DNA of 64,000 nucleotides from Cardinalis cardinalis (taxonomy: Eukaryota; Chordata; Aves; Passeriformes; Cardinalidae): contig JACDOX010000003.1 of the NCBI GenBank assembly GCA_014549065.1, positions 15,441,877-15,505,876 on the forward strand, in the 5' to 3' direction. Of the stretch, positions 37,557-50,953 are shown piece after piece. Position numbers and translations under genes: made by a program. A model generated the notes under the pieces. The model made no database searches. It saw only the letters and a list, made by a program, of their open reading frames with translations, and was not told the DNA's origin. How positions within the stretch are numbered: the first letter of the stretch is position 1; the number at the start of each line of letters is the position of its first letter.

Positions 37557-40380
37557 ATTCCTGGTGTCAGGGAAAAANTGTTTATATTTCAGGTTTGATA
37601 GCTGGTGCTAGGATAAATCAAACTTGGTTAGGAGGATGAAGAAGATGAAGAATTCTTTTGGTTTTGCAGACGTGTGCTTCCAAGTGACACCATGCTGCAG
37701 AAAGAGCATGAGTAATGATGGAGGGAAAACAAAAATAGTACCCAAAAGGATAACTAAGGTGGATTGTCTCAATGCCTTAGTGCATGTTTATTTACCTGAC
37801 TGCACATACAGAGAAGAAGACAGAAGCAGATCCACATTATTTTGATAAGTTTTATCAGGATAGGAATATGTGTTTGCCAGGAGACAAATATTTTTTGGTG
37901 GTGGCATTATAAGGGAATTAGTTGTATTTTATTAAGTAGACAGCTCTTTTCCCTAAATTTCAAACTTTNTCAAGGAAAAATAGTCTAATATCATGAAGTA
38001 TAATGTACTCTAGTCACCTTCCTGTAGAAAGGGAGGTGGGAAATGTATTAATGACCTTAGGCCTGTCTTCTTCCTTCCCTTTGAAAACAGAGGGAATGTG
38101 GTGGAGGGAGATTCCAGTCTGTGGCAATTTCCTCATTTCCAGCTGTTGGAAAGGCCAAGTGCTTCTGCTGTTCTCCACACTGTCCCCTGTGTNATTCACC
38201 AACATGCCTGGTTTGGTGGGAGTAGTGATCCCATGTCCCCGCACATTTAAAGGCAAGGAANTTTTTTTTGTTTAGAATCAAATGTAGCAGAGTTCTTCCA
38301 GCCCCCAAGAATTTTTTTAAAACTTTTCTTCGCAATTATGCACCAAAAATTTCTAAGCTGCCTTCAAAAATCGCAAGCTTGAAGGTGGTTGAAGGTGGTT
38401 CGCAGAATCTTGTCTAAAGAAGAGGACTTAGTTAAAGCCTTGTTACACACACAGCAAAAAGGTCTGTAAGTTTTAAGGTTCTGCTTAGGTACGTGCTGTA
38501 GATTCCTTTCTCCCTTACTCAGCCTCACCTGAGATGAGAAATCTGCTTTATCTCTCTCTTTTAACCCTCCTCTTTGACCCTGCTTAATCCAGGCTCTTTA
38601 CAAATCATGATTCATAAACATGGCAACTCCAGGGTTTCTTTCCTTGACCCTCTGAAAACCAATGAAGGATGTTTTAAGACCTGTGTTTTTCTTTGTTGGC
38701 CAGGAGAGTACCATGTTATGAGCCATGATATTTCAGTTGTGATGGTATTTCAAAGCTTTGCTGAGAGCCATGCATCAGTTGTTTAAACACATGTCTTGTA
38801 AACTCATCCCTCTGAAGTGGGANCAGGGGAATTCCCTGACTTATGAGNGCTCAGGCAAGTTATCTACCCCCATTTGTCAGTAGTGCAAACAGGTGAAGCT
38901 TGCACAGCTACAGTTGTGCTCATAGGTCCTGCAGGGTTTAGTGATGGTGGATCCAAGCTGGGAATTGTTCCTGAATGTCTTGGCTCATTTTCAGGAAGAT
39001 CTTTGCAGAGTTCTGGAGACCACAATGGGATCAGACTGGCTCTTTTATAAAGTAGGCCTGTTTGAGGCAAACGTGGTAAATGTAGTCATTGCTGAAATGC
39101 TGGAAGAGCTCTGATTTCTGCTCTTGTAATGGCTGCTGTTCATGAAGTGGTGGTGCTCTCTCTGCCTTGTCACACAAGTATGGAAGCACATTAAAAGAGA
39201 ATCATCTTCTTGCTGTTTCATGCAGGTAGTGTCTTGTGTTGAGGCCCACCTGGCTGTTTTTAATGAGAACTAGATGAAAATATATTTATATATTTTTCCA
39301 GCTTTTTCTGTTTCAAAGTGCAGAGCAACAAAAAAATTCTTTGCAGGTCTCTGACTATGAGTCTTGGCTCAATTTTGCAGTCCTATGGTTTAAGAAATCC
39401 CCTTATGTCTCTGAATAGTAACTTGCTCTGTTTTGAGATCTGTCCAGTCATTGGTTCCTAATCCATTTAAAATGTGTTCTACTGATACAGCACAGTGCTG
39501 ATCTTTTAATCAGAATGTCATGGTATGCTCAGTCAAGGGACTTAGAAAAGTCTATAATACATCTACCTAGTGAAATTCCTCAAATGAATATAATCTAAAA
39601 CAAAAGAGTCAATCAAGGTTATGTTCAAACAGTGATGGCATGTGTTTAAATGAAGATACTCACACTGTAGCTGAACTTTTTGATGAATTTNTTTTATTAA
39701 TGTAGCTTTCAGGGAGGGGAAACAAGTGAACAGAAAACACATGGCCTTATTTCTTTCCATCTGGGCATGGGAAGTTGCTGGAATGTTTAATTTTCACTTT
39801 TATAAAAAAATGCTAATCTCAACAAAGTGTCTTTGGCTTATCAGGAAGAAAGATTTGAATAAGATCAAAACAATATTTTTGAAAGAGATAATATCATAAA
39901 ANCTCACATTTCTCTGCTTCATTTGGCTTCAAGACTAAATAACTGAAGTGGAACTACATTCTAAATTATAACCATGAAACTGTCTAGCTCTTTTCTGTAC
40001 TAAAGACTATTTATATGACCCTTTTGCTCTGAAAGATAAAACAGTCTCCTTTACATGTGAGATGATAATTAAAAGGAAGGAAGCCAATATCTAGACCTCT
40101 TGGCTCTGTGTTCAGCAGCCAGCTCAGCATTCCCAGCAGAGGTGTACAAAGCATTACTTCTGACAAACGAAGCAAAGACAGCTCCTGAAGATTATCTGCC
40201 TGATGGTAAAAACACATCCATGGGCTCTGTAACACAGCATAAGGGTGGCAGGTACAAGAGAAAACACAGGAAATTCATTAAGAGGTTGTTGCAATCATAA
40301 ATATGTAGTAATATGGCACCTCTGTTCCAGCTCTGTTTGTTTAGCATGTAGAATATGGACATCATATAGTTGAAACAGAA
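37557..40380. other. Non-coding stretch, no gene seen
   Basis: A 10-bp direct repeat (ttgaaggtgg twice from 38379) and many unresolved bases. A possible exon-like segment at 40137-40251 is discussed under findings and is not called as a gene. Confidence 0.6.
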
Positions 40381-40454
40381 AGCTTGCAATAGGTTTAATT
40401 CTTCCTCTAGGTTTTAGAGCTTACAATAGATTTAATTCTTCCTGTAGGTTTTAG
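40381..40454 (+). repeat. 37-bp tandem duplication, two copies
   Basis: Copy 1 is 40381-40417 and copy 2 is 40418-40454. Both read agctt(g/a)caatag(g/a)tttaa at the start and aggttttag at the end, with three mismatches in 37 positions. A third copy begins with agct only. It is a two-unit minisatellite, possibly variable in length between individuals, 73 bp left of a CR1 fragment. Confidence 0.9.
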
Positions 40455-40527
40455 AGCTCAGCACCTCAAGTTTAGCAGCATTTTTTGCCTGAATGGCATC
40501 ATCTTGAGGACACTATTTGCTCTGAGT

Positions 40528-40687
40528 TCATGGAGTGATAGAGTGGTTTGGGTTGGAAGGATATTAAAGATCACCTAGTGATCTGCCATGGGCAGGGATA
40601 CATTCCTCTCCACCAGGTTACTCAAATCTCTATCCAGCCTGGCCTTGAACACCTCTGGGAATGAGGCATCCACAGCTTCCCTGGAAG
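40528..40687 (-). mobile_element. CR1 LINE fragment, 3' end only
   Basis: Read on the plus strand, this starts tcatggagtgatagagtgg, continues tttgggttggaagg and 'aaagatcacctag', then ggccttgaacacctctggga and gaggcatccacagcttccct. This is the reverse complement of the last roughly 160 bases of CR1 and follows the family's order of landmarks. It ends abruptly at about 40687, where the family would continue with the 'cctgttccagtg' segment, so it is a strongly 5'-truncated insertion. It lies 70 bp right of a 37-bp tandem duplication. It is less diverged than the 30.3 kb copy by eye. Confidence 0.9.
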
Positions 40688-41960
40688 TGTACAAATGTAT
40701 TTGCAGAGGACATTGTCTTTGTCATGGCTGTGCTGTAGGAAACGTTGTATTCTTTAAGCTGTGTTCAGGTGTCTTCATGGCCAGTACTCCTCTAGCTTTT
40801 TTTGTAACAGCTCACAACCACCATAACATCAGCCAAGGTGAGCTGAGAGCTGTTGTGCCCTGGCAGTTCATCTGAAACACAGAGCAAGTTCACATCACAG
40901 TGTATTTGGAAGTCCTCATTCCTTGGCTTCTGCCTTGAGGACTGTGTCTACATCTCATTCTGTTGCTGTCACCTGCCCTGAGCATGGATTGTCAGGGTGN
41001 TTTGAGTGCTCCATTTTGCAGTAAACATGTGCAGTTAACATTTTCTCTGAGTATCTGTGAACAGGTTCTTAGGNCTGCTTAACTTGATTAACAGCAGTTT
41101 GGTTCACTGAGGTAGAGAAAAGTGAAAGTACACAANCAGAATTTGTGTGATTTGGCACCAGGACTCCTAGATGGGAAAACATCTCAGTGTCAGTTCTTGT
41201 TCAAAGGAGAAAGCTGTAGCTTAGTCATGTACTAAGAATGTGGTTTAAGGGGGAGGGCATAGAGGTATGGGGGCTGCTAGTGGAATTCACCCCTCATCAT
41301 CAGTCAGGACATGTGGCTGGGACTCTCCAAGGGATTTAGATTGAGGTTANAGCTCTCAGAATGGTAAATCCAAGATGCCTGGAGGGAACAGAGCTCAGGA
41401 TGCCTGCCAAAGCAGAAGATAGCCAGCTGTGAGAGCTGTCCCTGTGCAGTCCTTAACCGTGGAGATCAGGGTGTCCCAAGCCACACATTGCAGCCTGGGG
41501 CAAGGGCTGGTGGGGTTGGTGGCAGAGGGACCTGTCCCTGCCAGAACCCTTTAACTCCCAGGAGAACCAGGTTCATTCCCTGCCATGCTGCACAGGCAGT
41601 GAGCACAGCTGCCAGCACCGAGCCTGGCTCTGGGCAGCAGGGCTGGGAAAGAATGAGATGTAAATATGCACCATGAGCACACTGTGCCTACACATTGGCT
41701 TTAATGCTGCAGGAACGTTCCTGCCAGTTAAAAAACATTAAAGACACCATTGATCCCAGTGAGTNCCCCCAATACCTGCTTATTTCAGACCTTTGAGTGC
41801 AGAATAAGGACAGAAGGAGAATTGAAGGAGGTGTGTGGGGGGAGAAGAGGCATTTAAAATACAACTCATTTTCTTAAGAATTATATTTAGGTCTGAATTT
41901 GTGATAGCAAGAAATGTATTGAGGTCAGAGGTGTTAGGTGTTTTACAGTTTTCCCAAAGC

Positions 41961-41975
41961 AAAAAAAAAAAAAAA
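41961..41975 (+). repeat. Homopolymer A15
   Basis: Fifteen As after 'cccaaagc'. No processed pseudogene or SINE body was recognised to its left. Confidence 0.95.
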
Positions 41976-42061
41976 TACAGTGGCATTGTGCTATCAGAGC
42001 AGAATTTTGGTTTCTGACTATCAAACTGTATTCTTAAAAAGCAATAACTCTTGCTTAACAT

Positions 42062-42103
42062 AATTCCTATTGTCTATTGTGAAATTCCTATTGTCTATGG
42101 TGT
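42062..42103 (+). repeat. 21-bp tandem duplication, two copies
   Basis: The unit aattcctattgtctat plus five bases occurs at 42062-42082 and again at 42083-42103, with differences only in the last bases (tgtga against ggtgt). It is a recent slippage or duplication product. Confidence 0.9.
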
Positions 42104-45100
42104 AATTAGCACCAGATAGCTTGTGAAAATAGTAAATTAGATTTAATATGAGGAATGAAAATGCATGCATTGCAAGTGTATTGAAATATTTCCCTTCGTT
42201 GATGAGAATGACAGAGGGCTGTGTATTTACAAAGAAAGCCCAAGTAAAGGATGACTGTGTTGTAATCATGTCTAAGATGGCTGTAAATGAATTTGAGGAA
42301 GTTTTGCTGGTGTGAAGGTGATGTATTTTGGGTTTAGAAGCTATTCTCAGGCCTTTCTGTCAACATATGTGTGTGCTCTACTGCTCTCAGTGCAGTGTCA
42401 GAGCAAAGGCTGACAGCACAGAAAGCTTCTAACTGCAGAAGCTCTAAGGGACGGTGCTTGAGAAGATGGTAGAATGTGGAATGAAAGTTGAGGATTATAG
42501 CAAAGTTCAGTCAAGACTTTAAAACTCATGGCTTTTGGTAATGTGGTATTGTGCAAGGTAAAACATCTTGTAAAGTATCTTCGTCTTTCTATAACCGCCT
42601 TTGTACTCTAAACCACTTCTTCCATGATGATCATGCNTGGAACTATGTAAAACTCTAGAGTTACAGCAAAGTAGGGAGACTTACCTTACAGAAGAGAAAT
42701 AGCAGACTTGATTGACAGAAGGCAAGGGACTCTGTTTCCTTTTCTGTAATGGNTCAAACCATCTTTGAAACAAATGTAGAGCTTAATCATAGAGGATCAA
42801 TATAATTTATTGAGCATCCTATAAAAAACGCTCATACCTTTGGGTTTATGTTGTGAGGTATTCAGAGGAAGTGTTCCCTCAAAACGCTCTTGCAATGGAC
42901 GTAAAGGTGAGAAGAATTTATTGAATTATTCACAGTCAAGAGCAGCAGTATATGCAGGTACATATTTCTAAGATCCAGTTTCTGTCTAATTCTTCTTCCT
43001 CAAGTAGAGAAAAAGCATCCCTTGTATAGTAATGAATCACTTGGACATGAGTGTTTCCTATTTATGGAAGTTTCACATAAAATGAAAGCACTCTATGCTG
43101 CACTCCTTTGCACNGCTCTCATCACTTTTGCTGCATCTTGAATAAAAGATTTTACAGAAAAGTCTTACACTTCAAAAATATTATAAAATAATTGCTTAAA
43201 GCCTGCAATTGAGACTGTGGAAAAAGGAAGAGTTGGGTTTTAGGATGTATAGAGATTCCAAGAAGTGACATTTATCCTGAATAGGGCTGCATCTGCAGCT
43301 ATGCTGTAGTTTACAGTATTATGTGCCCATTCATGGGACTCTGTATCCTCTACTGTGAACATGTACTGTGGTGCAAAACCAGTCTTAGGGCTATTTTACG
43401 AAGACCGTCCTCTTGGTTGCCAAAATCTTTTAGTGGTGTGGACTTTTTTCAATTGTTGACATCTAAAAATCTCTTTACTCTTCTTGCTGTGGAGTATGAA
43501 ACAAACAAAAAGAAGAAAAAAAGACTAGGAAAGGAGGAGTTGAGGGTAAGTATAAACACGAGAAGAAACCATTGCACTGTTCTTTGTATTCACATCTTGT
43601 CATGTATCCACCAGTTTCCAGAATCACTGATGAGAAATTTGCCTCAATTTGCAGGGATTTCATTCCAAAAAGAAGCTGAGACGTTTAAGTTGAAAAAATT
43701 TAATAGATTAGCAAATGTATCCCTTCTGTGATGCTGAGTGAGATTTACCCATGAGCCTCACTATTAAAATTAGTAAAAGTAAAATACTGTTTCCATTTGC
43801 AACCCTGTAGAATGAATACCCATTTACTGAAACAGTCTGGGGTGGGGGGAGCTAAATAACCTCATATAAAATGAGGTGAAACCATATCTGAAANTTCAGT
43901 TGCATGGCAGAGAGAATTGATTCACAGCTCTAATTTAATCAAATGAGAGGAGTATAGTAAGCACATATACTAAAAATGACATCCAAAGTTAAGCTAGTTA
44001 AGAAGGCATCAGAATAATCAATGTAGCCAAATCAGCAAGAGATAAATCAATTCACAGCCATGTGAATTAATCTCTACAACTTTGCAAGTGCCAGTGTGTT
44101 TAGAATTGTTGAATCAAAGNTTTCGTTTGAGGATAACACACCTTCTGCGTTTACATAAAGTCACATGCATTTTTATTTTACAAATGTTGAGGGATTGTGA
44201 TTCTTAGGCTTCAAATTTGTCTAAACAAAAACCATAAAATGGAGTGAGAAGAGGAACACTCTTACCCTCCTCTGGCAAAGGATCAATAATGTGTTTTGTT
44301 TCAGGCAACTAAAGGATTCTACTAAAATTGTGGCTACTTTAATTTACCAAGGCTCAGGTAGAAAGAAACTCAGTTCCAGCTCTGTTATGCAGAGTCTCCC
44401 AGCATTCCTGTCTGGAAGAGCATGCTCAATGTAATTACTCTAGGTATGAAGTCACTTAGGCTAAATACTGAGTAAATTGCTGNGATTTATCCAGTATTTT
44501 CTAAACTACAAGCTTGTAATGAACATTTCAAATTGGAATTCTGTGTCCTTATAGCCTGGAAGTTAAGCAGTTGNTTTCTGGAGTCTATATTTATGCAAAA
44601 AATGTATGTCAAAAAGCATTTCACTCCTGTAGCTATATCATACTGGCCATGTTCCCAACCTGCTGCAAGAAGATCCCTAAAATCCAAAATTTATCAATGG
44701 TTAAATAGTTTCATGTTGGTTATGACTGATGAATGAAGACATCTGAGCAACTTGCTAAGTGGAAAAACCTTGTAAATAAATTATCAGTGAAAAATAGCTG
44801 AAAAGCTTTTTTTTCAGAGAAAAAGTCACATATTATAAATACAAATAGATTTTTTCTATAAATCATTGGGAGACATAGAAACAACAACCTGCAGAAATCA
44901 GGCTTTGAGGCTGCCTTGATTGCTTGAAATGAATAATGGGGCTTATAGCTGTGTCCCAAGGATGATGGACATGAAACTAAGCAACCTGCATGAAAAGTAT
45001 ATAAGGGGCCCTGGAATTTTGTATCTGAATTGTGCATAAATCTGTTACATTTGAGTTAAAGAGAAGGTCTCAAATTGGACCTTCCATCAAATNAATTTGC

Positions 45101-48100
45101 TACCTTGTCATTCTGAGCAAGTTTTTGAATGTGTTTGATCCANGCCTTTCAGTGCTTTCAGCCTAAATTCCTACATTTAAAAAATTATTTTTAAAAGTGA
45201 TTCTCCTGCGTAAAAATGCCTGCAGATATCACAACTTAGAAGGTAGACACAAAACAGTCACTAATGTAAAAAGGTTGCAATGCTGTGGCTTCTCAGTGCT
45301 TTGTATATCTCCCTGGTAAAACCAGTGTGTTTGCCATTATTTTAACTGTTTGAGTCATCTGAGTTCATTTCTATTTTGGATACACTTGGATGCCCTAAAG
45401 AGGATATTTCCAAAGAGCAAACTGGGTTGTTTAATATCTGTGCTGGAATACAGGTGTAGTGTGTAGCAGATGAGTGCAGTCTCTCCTAGCAGTAATAGTC
45501 AAANGATGCAGGACATTGCCACTGTGTTACAGATGTACTGTAATTTGTACTGTAAATTGTACAAATATGTCANTAGTTTGATTCTTTAAACTTAACCCCT
45601 TTTAAATGTGAAAAGCACTTAATAAGCTGAAGCTACAGCAAATTGAAAACTGATGTTTAATGAAGATGNTGGGGGTGTAACTGATTGAATTCTCTGTATC
45701 TCTGCTGCTGTGCTGAGCAGTCATTCCTATCTTTCTCCTTCATGCAGAGTACTTCTATTTCTAGCTTTTTCCAGCTTTATGAGATTGAGCAGCAGCCATT
45801 CAAGCTTTTAAATACCAGAAGTTGGAGCTTGTTTTTCAGCATACTGATGAACTTACTTTGAGGAATGAGGTTATTGGATGTAAGCAAATAAATGTCAGAA
45901 AAATCAATTACCTTTTGTTGGTCAACTCTTAGCCATCATTTAGATGTGCTTGATCAACACAGAAGGGGAAACATTGTTAATGTTAATTTGGACAGGTCAG
46001 AGCATCTTTCTGTGCATTTCACAATATTAATGAAACTAGAAAAGACCTACATTATATTCTGCAGCATGTCCATGTCAGACAAATGAGTAAAGCTCACTAT
46101 TATGTTTGTAATCAGGTAATGTAAACTAGGGATATTTTGATTGATTTCTTTTAGAGTTGTGAGCTCATTATTGTTTTGAGGACANACATGCTCTGTAACA
46201 AACCATTATAAGTAGCAGGCTGTTTTCCATAGGCATAGGATCCCTGTTGTGTGAGCAATGCCATGGACACAGCCAGCTGGGTGGGTTTTGTATTGGCTCA
46301 CCCTCCAGTCTGGGTCTGGCAGGTGCAACATAATACAAATATGGTTAAGTGGCTTTCAGATCCAACTGAGGCCCAGAAGCAGGCTGCTTGTTTNCCCAAC
46401 CAAGCCTGGCAGTGCACAGAGCCTGCCCAGGTGGGTCTGGGCAGCGTTCCCAGAACCAGGAGTGAGGGGAGCAGAGTGGGAAGATGGAGAGTCAGCCCCT
46501 CAGCAGAGCTTGGCCAAGTTCAACAGGGCTCATTGGCTTCAGGTTGGTGCCAGCCTTCCTGGATGTGCACCAGGATNTGCTCTGGTGCCTCTGTAAATAA
46601 ACTCTCCCAGAGCAGTGAGCAAGGAGAGAGGCTTCTGAGCTGGCTGGAGCCCAGCTCAGTAGTACACCAATTACCTGCCATCACTCAGTGTCCTATCCCT
46701 TGGACAGTGCAGCTGACTCTACTTGCAAGTAAACTCAGGAGCCACAAGACAGTAGCTCTGGCATTCCTTCTGTAAAGGTATGAAATGTTAATGATATACA
46801 GGAGAGAAATCCAGGCCTAGGAGAGGCAGTGCTAAAAATTCCTGGTAGTAAGGAGGTTTGTGATGACAGTGAAGCCTTGCAATGCATCGTCTGCGTGTCC
46901 TGTGAAGCCTCCATAAGAGGACCCAAAGTTACAACAGAATTGTTACTTAACTTTTCTTTACTGAGACAGAAGAGTGACAATATTTTAAGAGCACTGGTTG
47001 GAAATAATAATATAAACAAGGTCCTGGCAACCTTCTTTGACTGGCTATGCTTTGACGAAGAGGCTAAAGTAGGTGTTTTCTTAAGGGTCCCTTAATTTTA
47101 ATAATTTTGTAGCCAAGACACAAATGCTGTTAGCAATGTCTCATTTTGTATGCAACACTAATTCTATGGATTCCACACCCAGCATATTGTATGGATTGTG
47201 TGCACCAACTGTTGTGTTTCAGAATAGGTGGCTGCTAGTTAGTGCAGCAGATGTTGCCAGTACTCAGTTTTTATCAAATTCTGTCTTTTAGTCAGGCAGG
47301 TTGGTGTTTAGTTCACACAAAGTGTATGTAACCAGTGTACAGAACCCTTCTGATTTTCACCCTTAGTAAACCCTACTCTGTAACTCTGTTTCAGGCTCAT
47401 AGATGGCATGTGAAAACCCAGGTAGCTAATCTGGTGACTTACTTTGACGAGAGACGAAGTTTGTCTGTTGGAAAGGGACTGAAGATGTTTTAAGTGGTCC
47501 CTAGGAGAAGAGGCAAAATATGGATTGGTCACAAGTTCTCCATGACAGCTGACAGGCAAAAGTAGTGTGCCAGGGTAGAAGTGATGCATTTTGAACAGTG
47601 ATGACATGTTGAGTTAGAACATAAGGCAAATAGAATAACAACAGATTGATTGAGAGGGTGAGTGGAAATGTGAAATTCACAAGAGAAGATGAGTGTTGTA
47701 AAGTGGCCTTGATCGCATGCCCGATATGTTTGATTGCCATCTCTGCAGGCCCTGTGCCATAATCTTCAGGTAGGAAAAAATATGCATAAAAATTATTCAG
47801 CTCTCACTTGTAGCAGTCATGTAATACTGCAATAGCAACACAAGCAAGTAAAGAACCAAAGTGTTTGAAAATGTGAAATTTCCCATAAGAAGTGTAGTAA
47901 GGCAGTGGAGGGAAAGATTCCCTCAGCAGAGATTGAAAAAGAAATTAATCCAACATCAAGGATTTGCTGTTTGCTTGTAAGCAATCCCATCTGGGTCAAA
48001 GCAAGGCAACACATTAGTCTTTTATGCTGCTATGAAGCAAAGCTTCCCACTGGAGCGGATTTTCTCTCTGTATTTAACAGTCTGCATGAACTCAGTTGTG

Positions 48101-48639
48101 TGAGCCGGGCTGCAGTTCAAGTGAATAATGATCATCATGATGGGGTAGAAAGNTTGTAACCATTCAGGATTAGGCTGACACTGATAATCTGGTGTGAATA
48201 TTGTCAGAATGCTGGGCATTTCCCAAGCACACATCTGTTTTTATAGGTTAAAANATTCCTGATCTATACATTTCCAGGCTTGACTTACTCTCCAGACATT
48301 TATTCTGCTTCATGTGCAAGGTCAAGTCAAAACCTTGATGAGCCATGAAAGGCCAGCATTGATGACACCTTTAATTTAAATGAAAGCATTTAAGTATGAT
48401 CCTTTTGGATACAAAATCCTGTGGACTGCATAGCACATGAGCAANGTCAGCAGTTATTTACACAACACGTGTGGGTAAAAATTGAGCAGTGGTAGTTTAT
48501 CGGAGAGATACATTTGGGAAGTTACTACACTGTTAAATGAAACGTTTCTATTGAAATGTCTCCTGCTGTTTATTTTTCCTTCCTCTCTCTTAATAGTGCT
48601 CCTTTAGTGTGGTCCTCCAGTGGTATTTGTTAGGCTATT

Positions 48640-48870
48640 TCCCTAACGGTTTGCAGTCTNTTTGCTGTTTCTTTTTGACAGACCCTGTCATGAGCTGTCA
48701 TTGCAGAATGCAGTTCTCAGCAGCATGAAATTACCAGCAGGCTTTGCAAGCAGTNATTGAGGTCAGGCTAATGTGTCCAAATGGAGCCTTTTTAAAAAGC
48801 CAGCTGGGAGGCAAGAGTGGCCCGTGGCTCTGCAGCCCATCTGCCTCCATCTTAGGCACCTTGCATAATG
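48640..48870. promoter_or_regulatory. Candidate regulatory element with three TGACAG sites
   Basis: TGACAG occurs at 48676-48681, and its reverse complement CTGTCA at 48685-48690 and 48695-48700: three MEIS/TGIF-type hexamers in 25 bases. Downstream lie ggtcaggctaatgtg and atggagcctttttaaaaagc. No exon or repeat was recognised. Three exact hexamers so close together are unlikely by chance, though a local duplication (ccctgtcatgagctgtcatt) could explain two of them. Confidence 0.3.
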
Positions 48871-49158
48871 TTGGGGGTTCTAGGTCTTGCATCCATAGAT
48901 GAGGTCTTCATAAAACAGAAACCAGCCCAAGCCACCAAGGATGGAATTGAGTTCAAACCATAGAAATAGTTAAGCTTCCCGGAGAAATTGTCACGTATCT
49001 TGTTTACATGCTGAAAACTGAGGCGCTTTGCATTTGACCTTTGCATCTAACAAATCCTGGGATGGAATCCAGAGAGCCAGTTTGGTGTCCTGCCTTTACA
49101 GGGAATACCAGTGTCAAGATCTCATGTCTGTGCATATCTGTATCTAGANACACACGTG

Positions 49159-49194
49159 TATCTATCTGTCTGTCTATCTCTCTCCACACACACA
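49159..49194 (+). repeat. (TATC/TGTC)n and (CA)n microsatellite
   Basis: Degenerate tetranucleotide tatc/tgtc units from 49159 to about 49184 are followed by a short CA run to 49194. Short and imperfect, so probably of low variability. Confidence 0.8.
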
Positions 49195-50907
49195 AGGTTT
49201 TGTTGTGCAGTGTCCTTTAGTTTTCAGAGCAAGGAATCCCTGTTGCAATGACCTGGCTCTGGGTCAGGTTCCAAACAATCCAGCAGAGAGACTGATGTGG
49301 ACTCTGGAAAGCGTTTAATGCCTAACAAGTGCTTAGCACAGAGCTTCGTATTAATCATGTTGCAGCAAAATCTGCCATGTGCTCTAGTGTACAGGCTAGA
49401 TCTCATGAAAAATTAATCTGCAGACATTCTTGGGCTCTGCAGAAAAAATAGCCCAAATCCATGTTTCTCCTGAGAAAATTATCTAGTTGGAGAATTTTTA
49501 AAAACATTTCCCACTGCTGTTACCTAATTCCGTGGTGACTGTGAAACAAATGAAGAGTAGCTATGAAGAAAAGTAAGCACGAGTATCTAAAATAAAATTT
49601 TCTTTGGGAAATACAGGTACTGTGCAGAGTAACTGGGGCAAAAGTACCCACTATGCTGCCCTACAAATTTGTTTCCCATGTGTATAAGATGCAAATGTGT
49701 TATGCTGGGTACTGTGAGCACCAGAATGACTTATTTATCCCATTTTGCTTAGTAACTCTAATTATGTTTTACTGAAAANATCAATTTACTATAAACTGAA
49801 GTATATTTCTTATTACTGTTTTGCTGTTTTCAGAAGTCCACAGCATAAATAGAGTGAAATGTTTGTTAGGAGATATTGAATACTGTAAAAATGTCTTGGC
49901 TTTCCTTTTGAAAACTCTCAGTTAACAAGCGTTCTAATTAAGAAAAAGAAAGAAGGAAAAAAATGCAGTTAAAATTGAGACTCTCCATAAATTGTNATTT
50001 TTGCTTTTCAAATAATATGCACAGTTCTGTAATATAGCAGAACAATGTAAANGAAGCTCCAAAAATACAGCATACAAGAAAGGGATTCTAAAACTAATGT
50101 AGAAAATTATGAANTTGTAATAAAAGTAAGAAACTGACCAAGTAACTATTTGTGGGCTCTATAAGAGAATAGCTCTATGCAATTAATTGAAAAAGAATCT
50201 GTGGTATTTTCCCTGTTTCATGGCATTTAAACTTTTATTAATTCAATGTGCTGACCAAGCTTGCTGATGTCCAGTATAAACTGGTATCAAATTCAGCAGA
50301 GAGAGACTGGATATAAATTGGCCAAAGCAATAAATGAATTCAAACCCTTTTTTATGAAAAAACATTTTTAAGAGAGAAGATTTGTAAGCTTTCGTGGAAT
50401 CTTTGAGCAATACACACTGACCTAGATCAAAATTCTGGGATTTTACCGTTCGAGAGTGTGAAGAGGAGGNGTTCTCAATTTTTTAAAAAGTATTTTATAA
50501 ATTGAAAACTACAGAGGCCCAAATACGTTCTTAGGATCTCTCCATCCAAGATTTCCTGCAAGAGGCAGTTGAGAGAGGCCATCACCAGAAGAGGAGACCT
50601 GTATGCTTTTTTAATTAGATAGGAAGCCTCAGTGTACCACCTTAATGTACTATTCATCACTTTGTGTTTATTTTGGACCCATTTCCCTGGGCCTTTTCCT
50701 TGTAGGTGCTCCTATTTCAGTANAAACCATTCTGTTACAGAAGTTCTATGGGTGGAACCCCCTCAGTTAATAAGGTGCCTTAACTAACAACTGTCTGTAA
50801 CTCAGGTGTGTTGTCATTCAGGTATTAACAGGATAGCAAAAATTAACTTCTGCTGCAAAGGGGTGATTTCCCCAGAGTACACAAAATTAGTAATTACACT
50901 AATGAAG

Positions 50908-50953
50908 AACTTTCTAACCCTCTCTTCAGTAAAGAATAGAGGGTTAGAAAGTT
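50908..50953. repeat. Perfect inverted repeat, 16-bp arms, 14-nt loop
   Basis: The left arm aactttctaaccctct (50908-50923) is the exact reverse complement of the right arm agagggttagaaagtt (50938-50953), with loop cttcagtaaagaat. Neither end extends. As RNA it would form a 16-bp stem, shorter than a usual microRNA precursor. Possible origins are a template-switch mutation, a miniature element remnant or a termination/cruciform structure. No target-site duplication is evident. Confidence 0.9.

Larger units (their letters stand above)
40688..48639. other. Non-coding stretch, no gene seen
   Basis: Two GC-richer patches, 41380-41640 and 46260-46720, carry overlapping open frames but nothing recognisable. 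The A15 run and 21-bp duplication lie near 42 kb. An 8-bp inverted pair (atttgtac/gtacaaat) occurs near 45545. Confidence 0.6.

Noticed and set aside
41961..41975. A15 (and A15 at 55390) as tails of processed pseudogenes
   Set aside because: No recognisable cDNA-like sequence precedes either run.
46251..46775. 174-codon open frame in a GC-richer patch
   Set aside because: A second frame overlaps it, it contains unresolved bases, and the translation has no recognisable motif.
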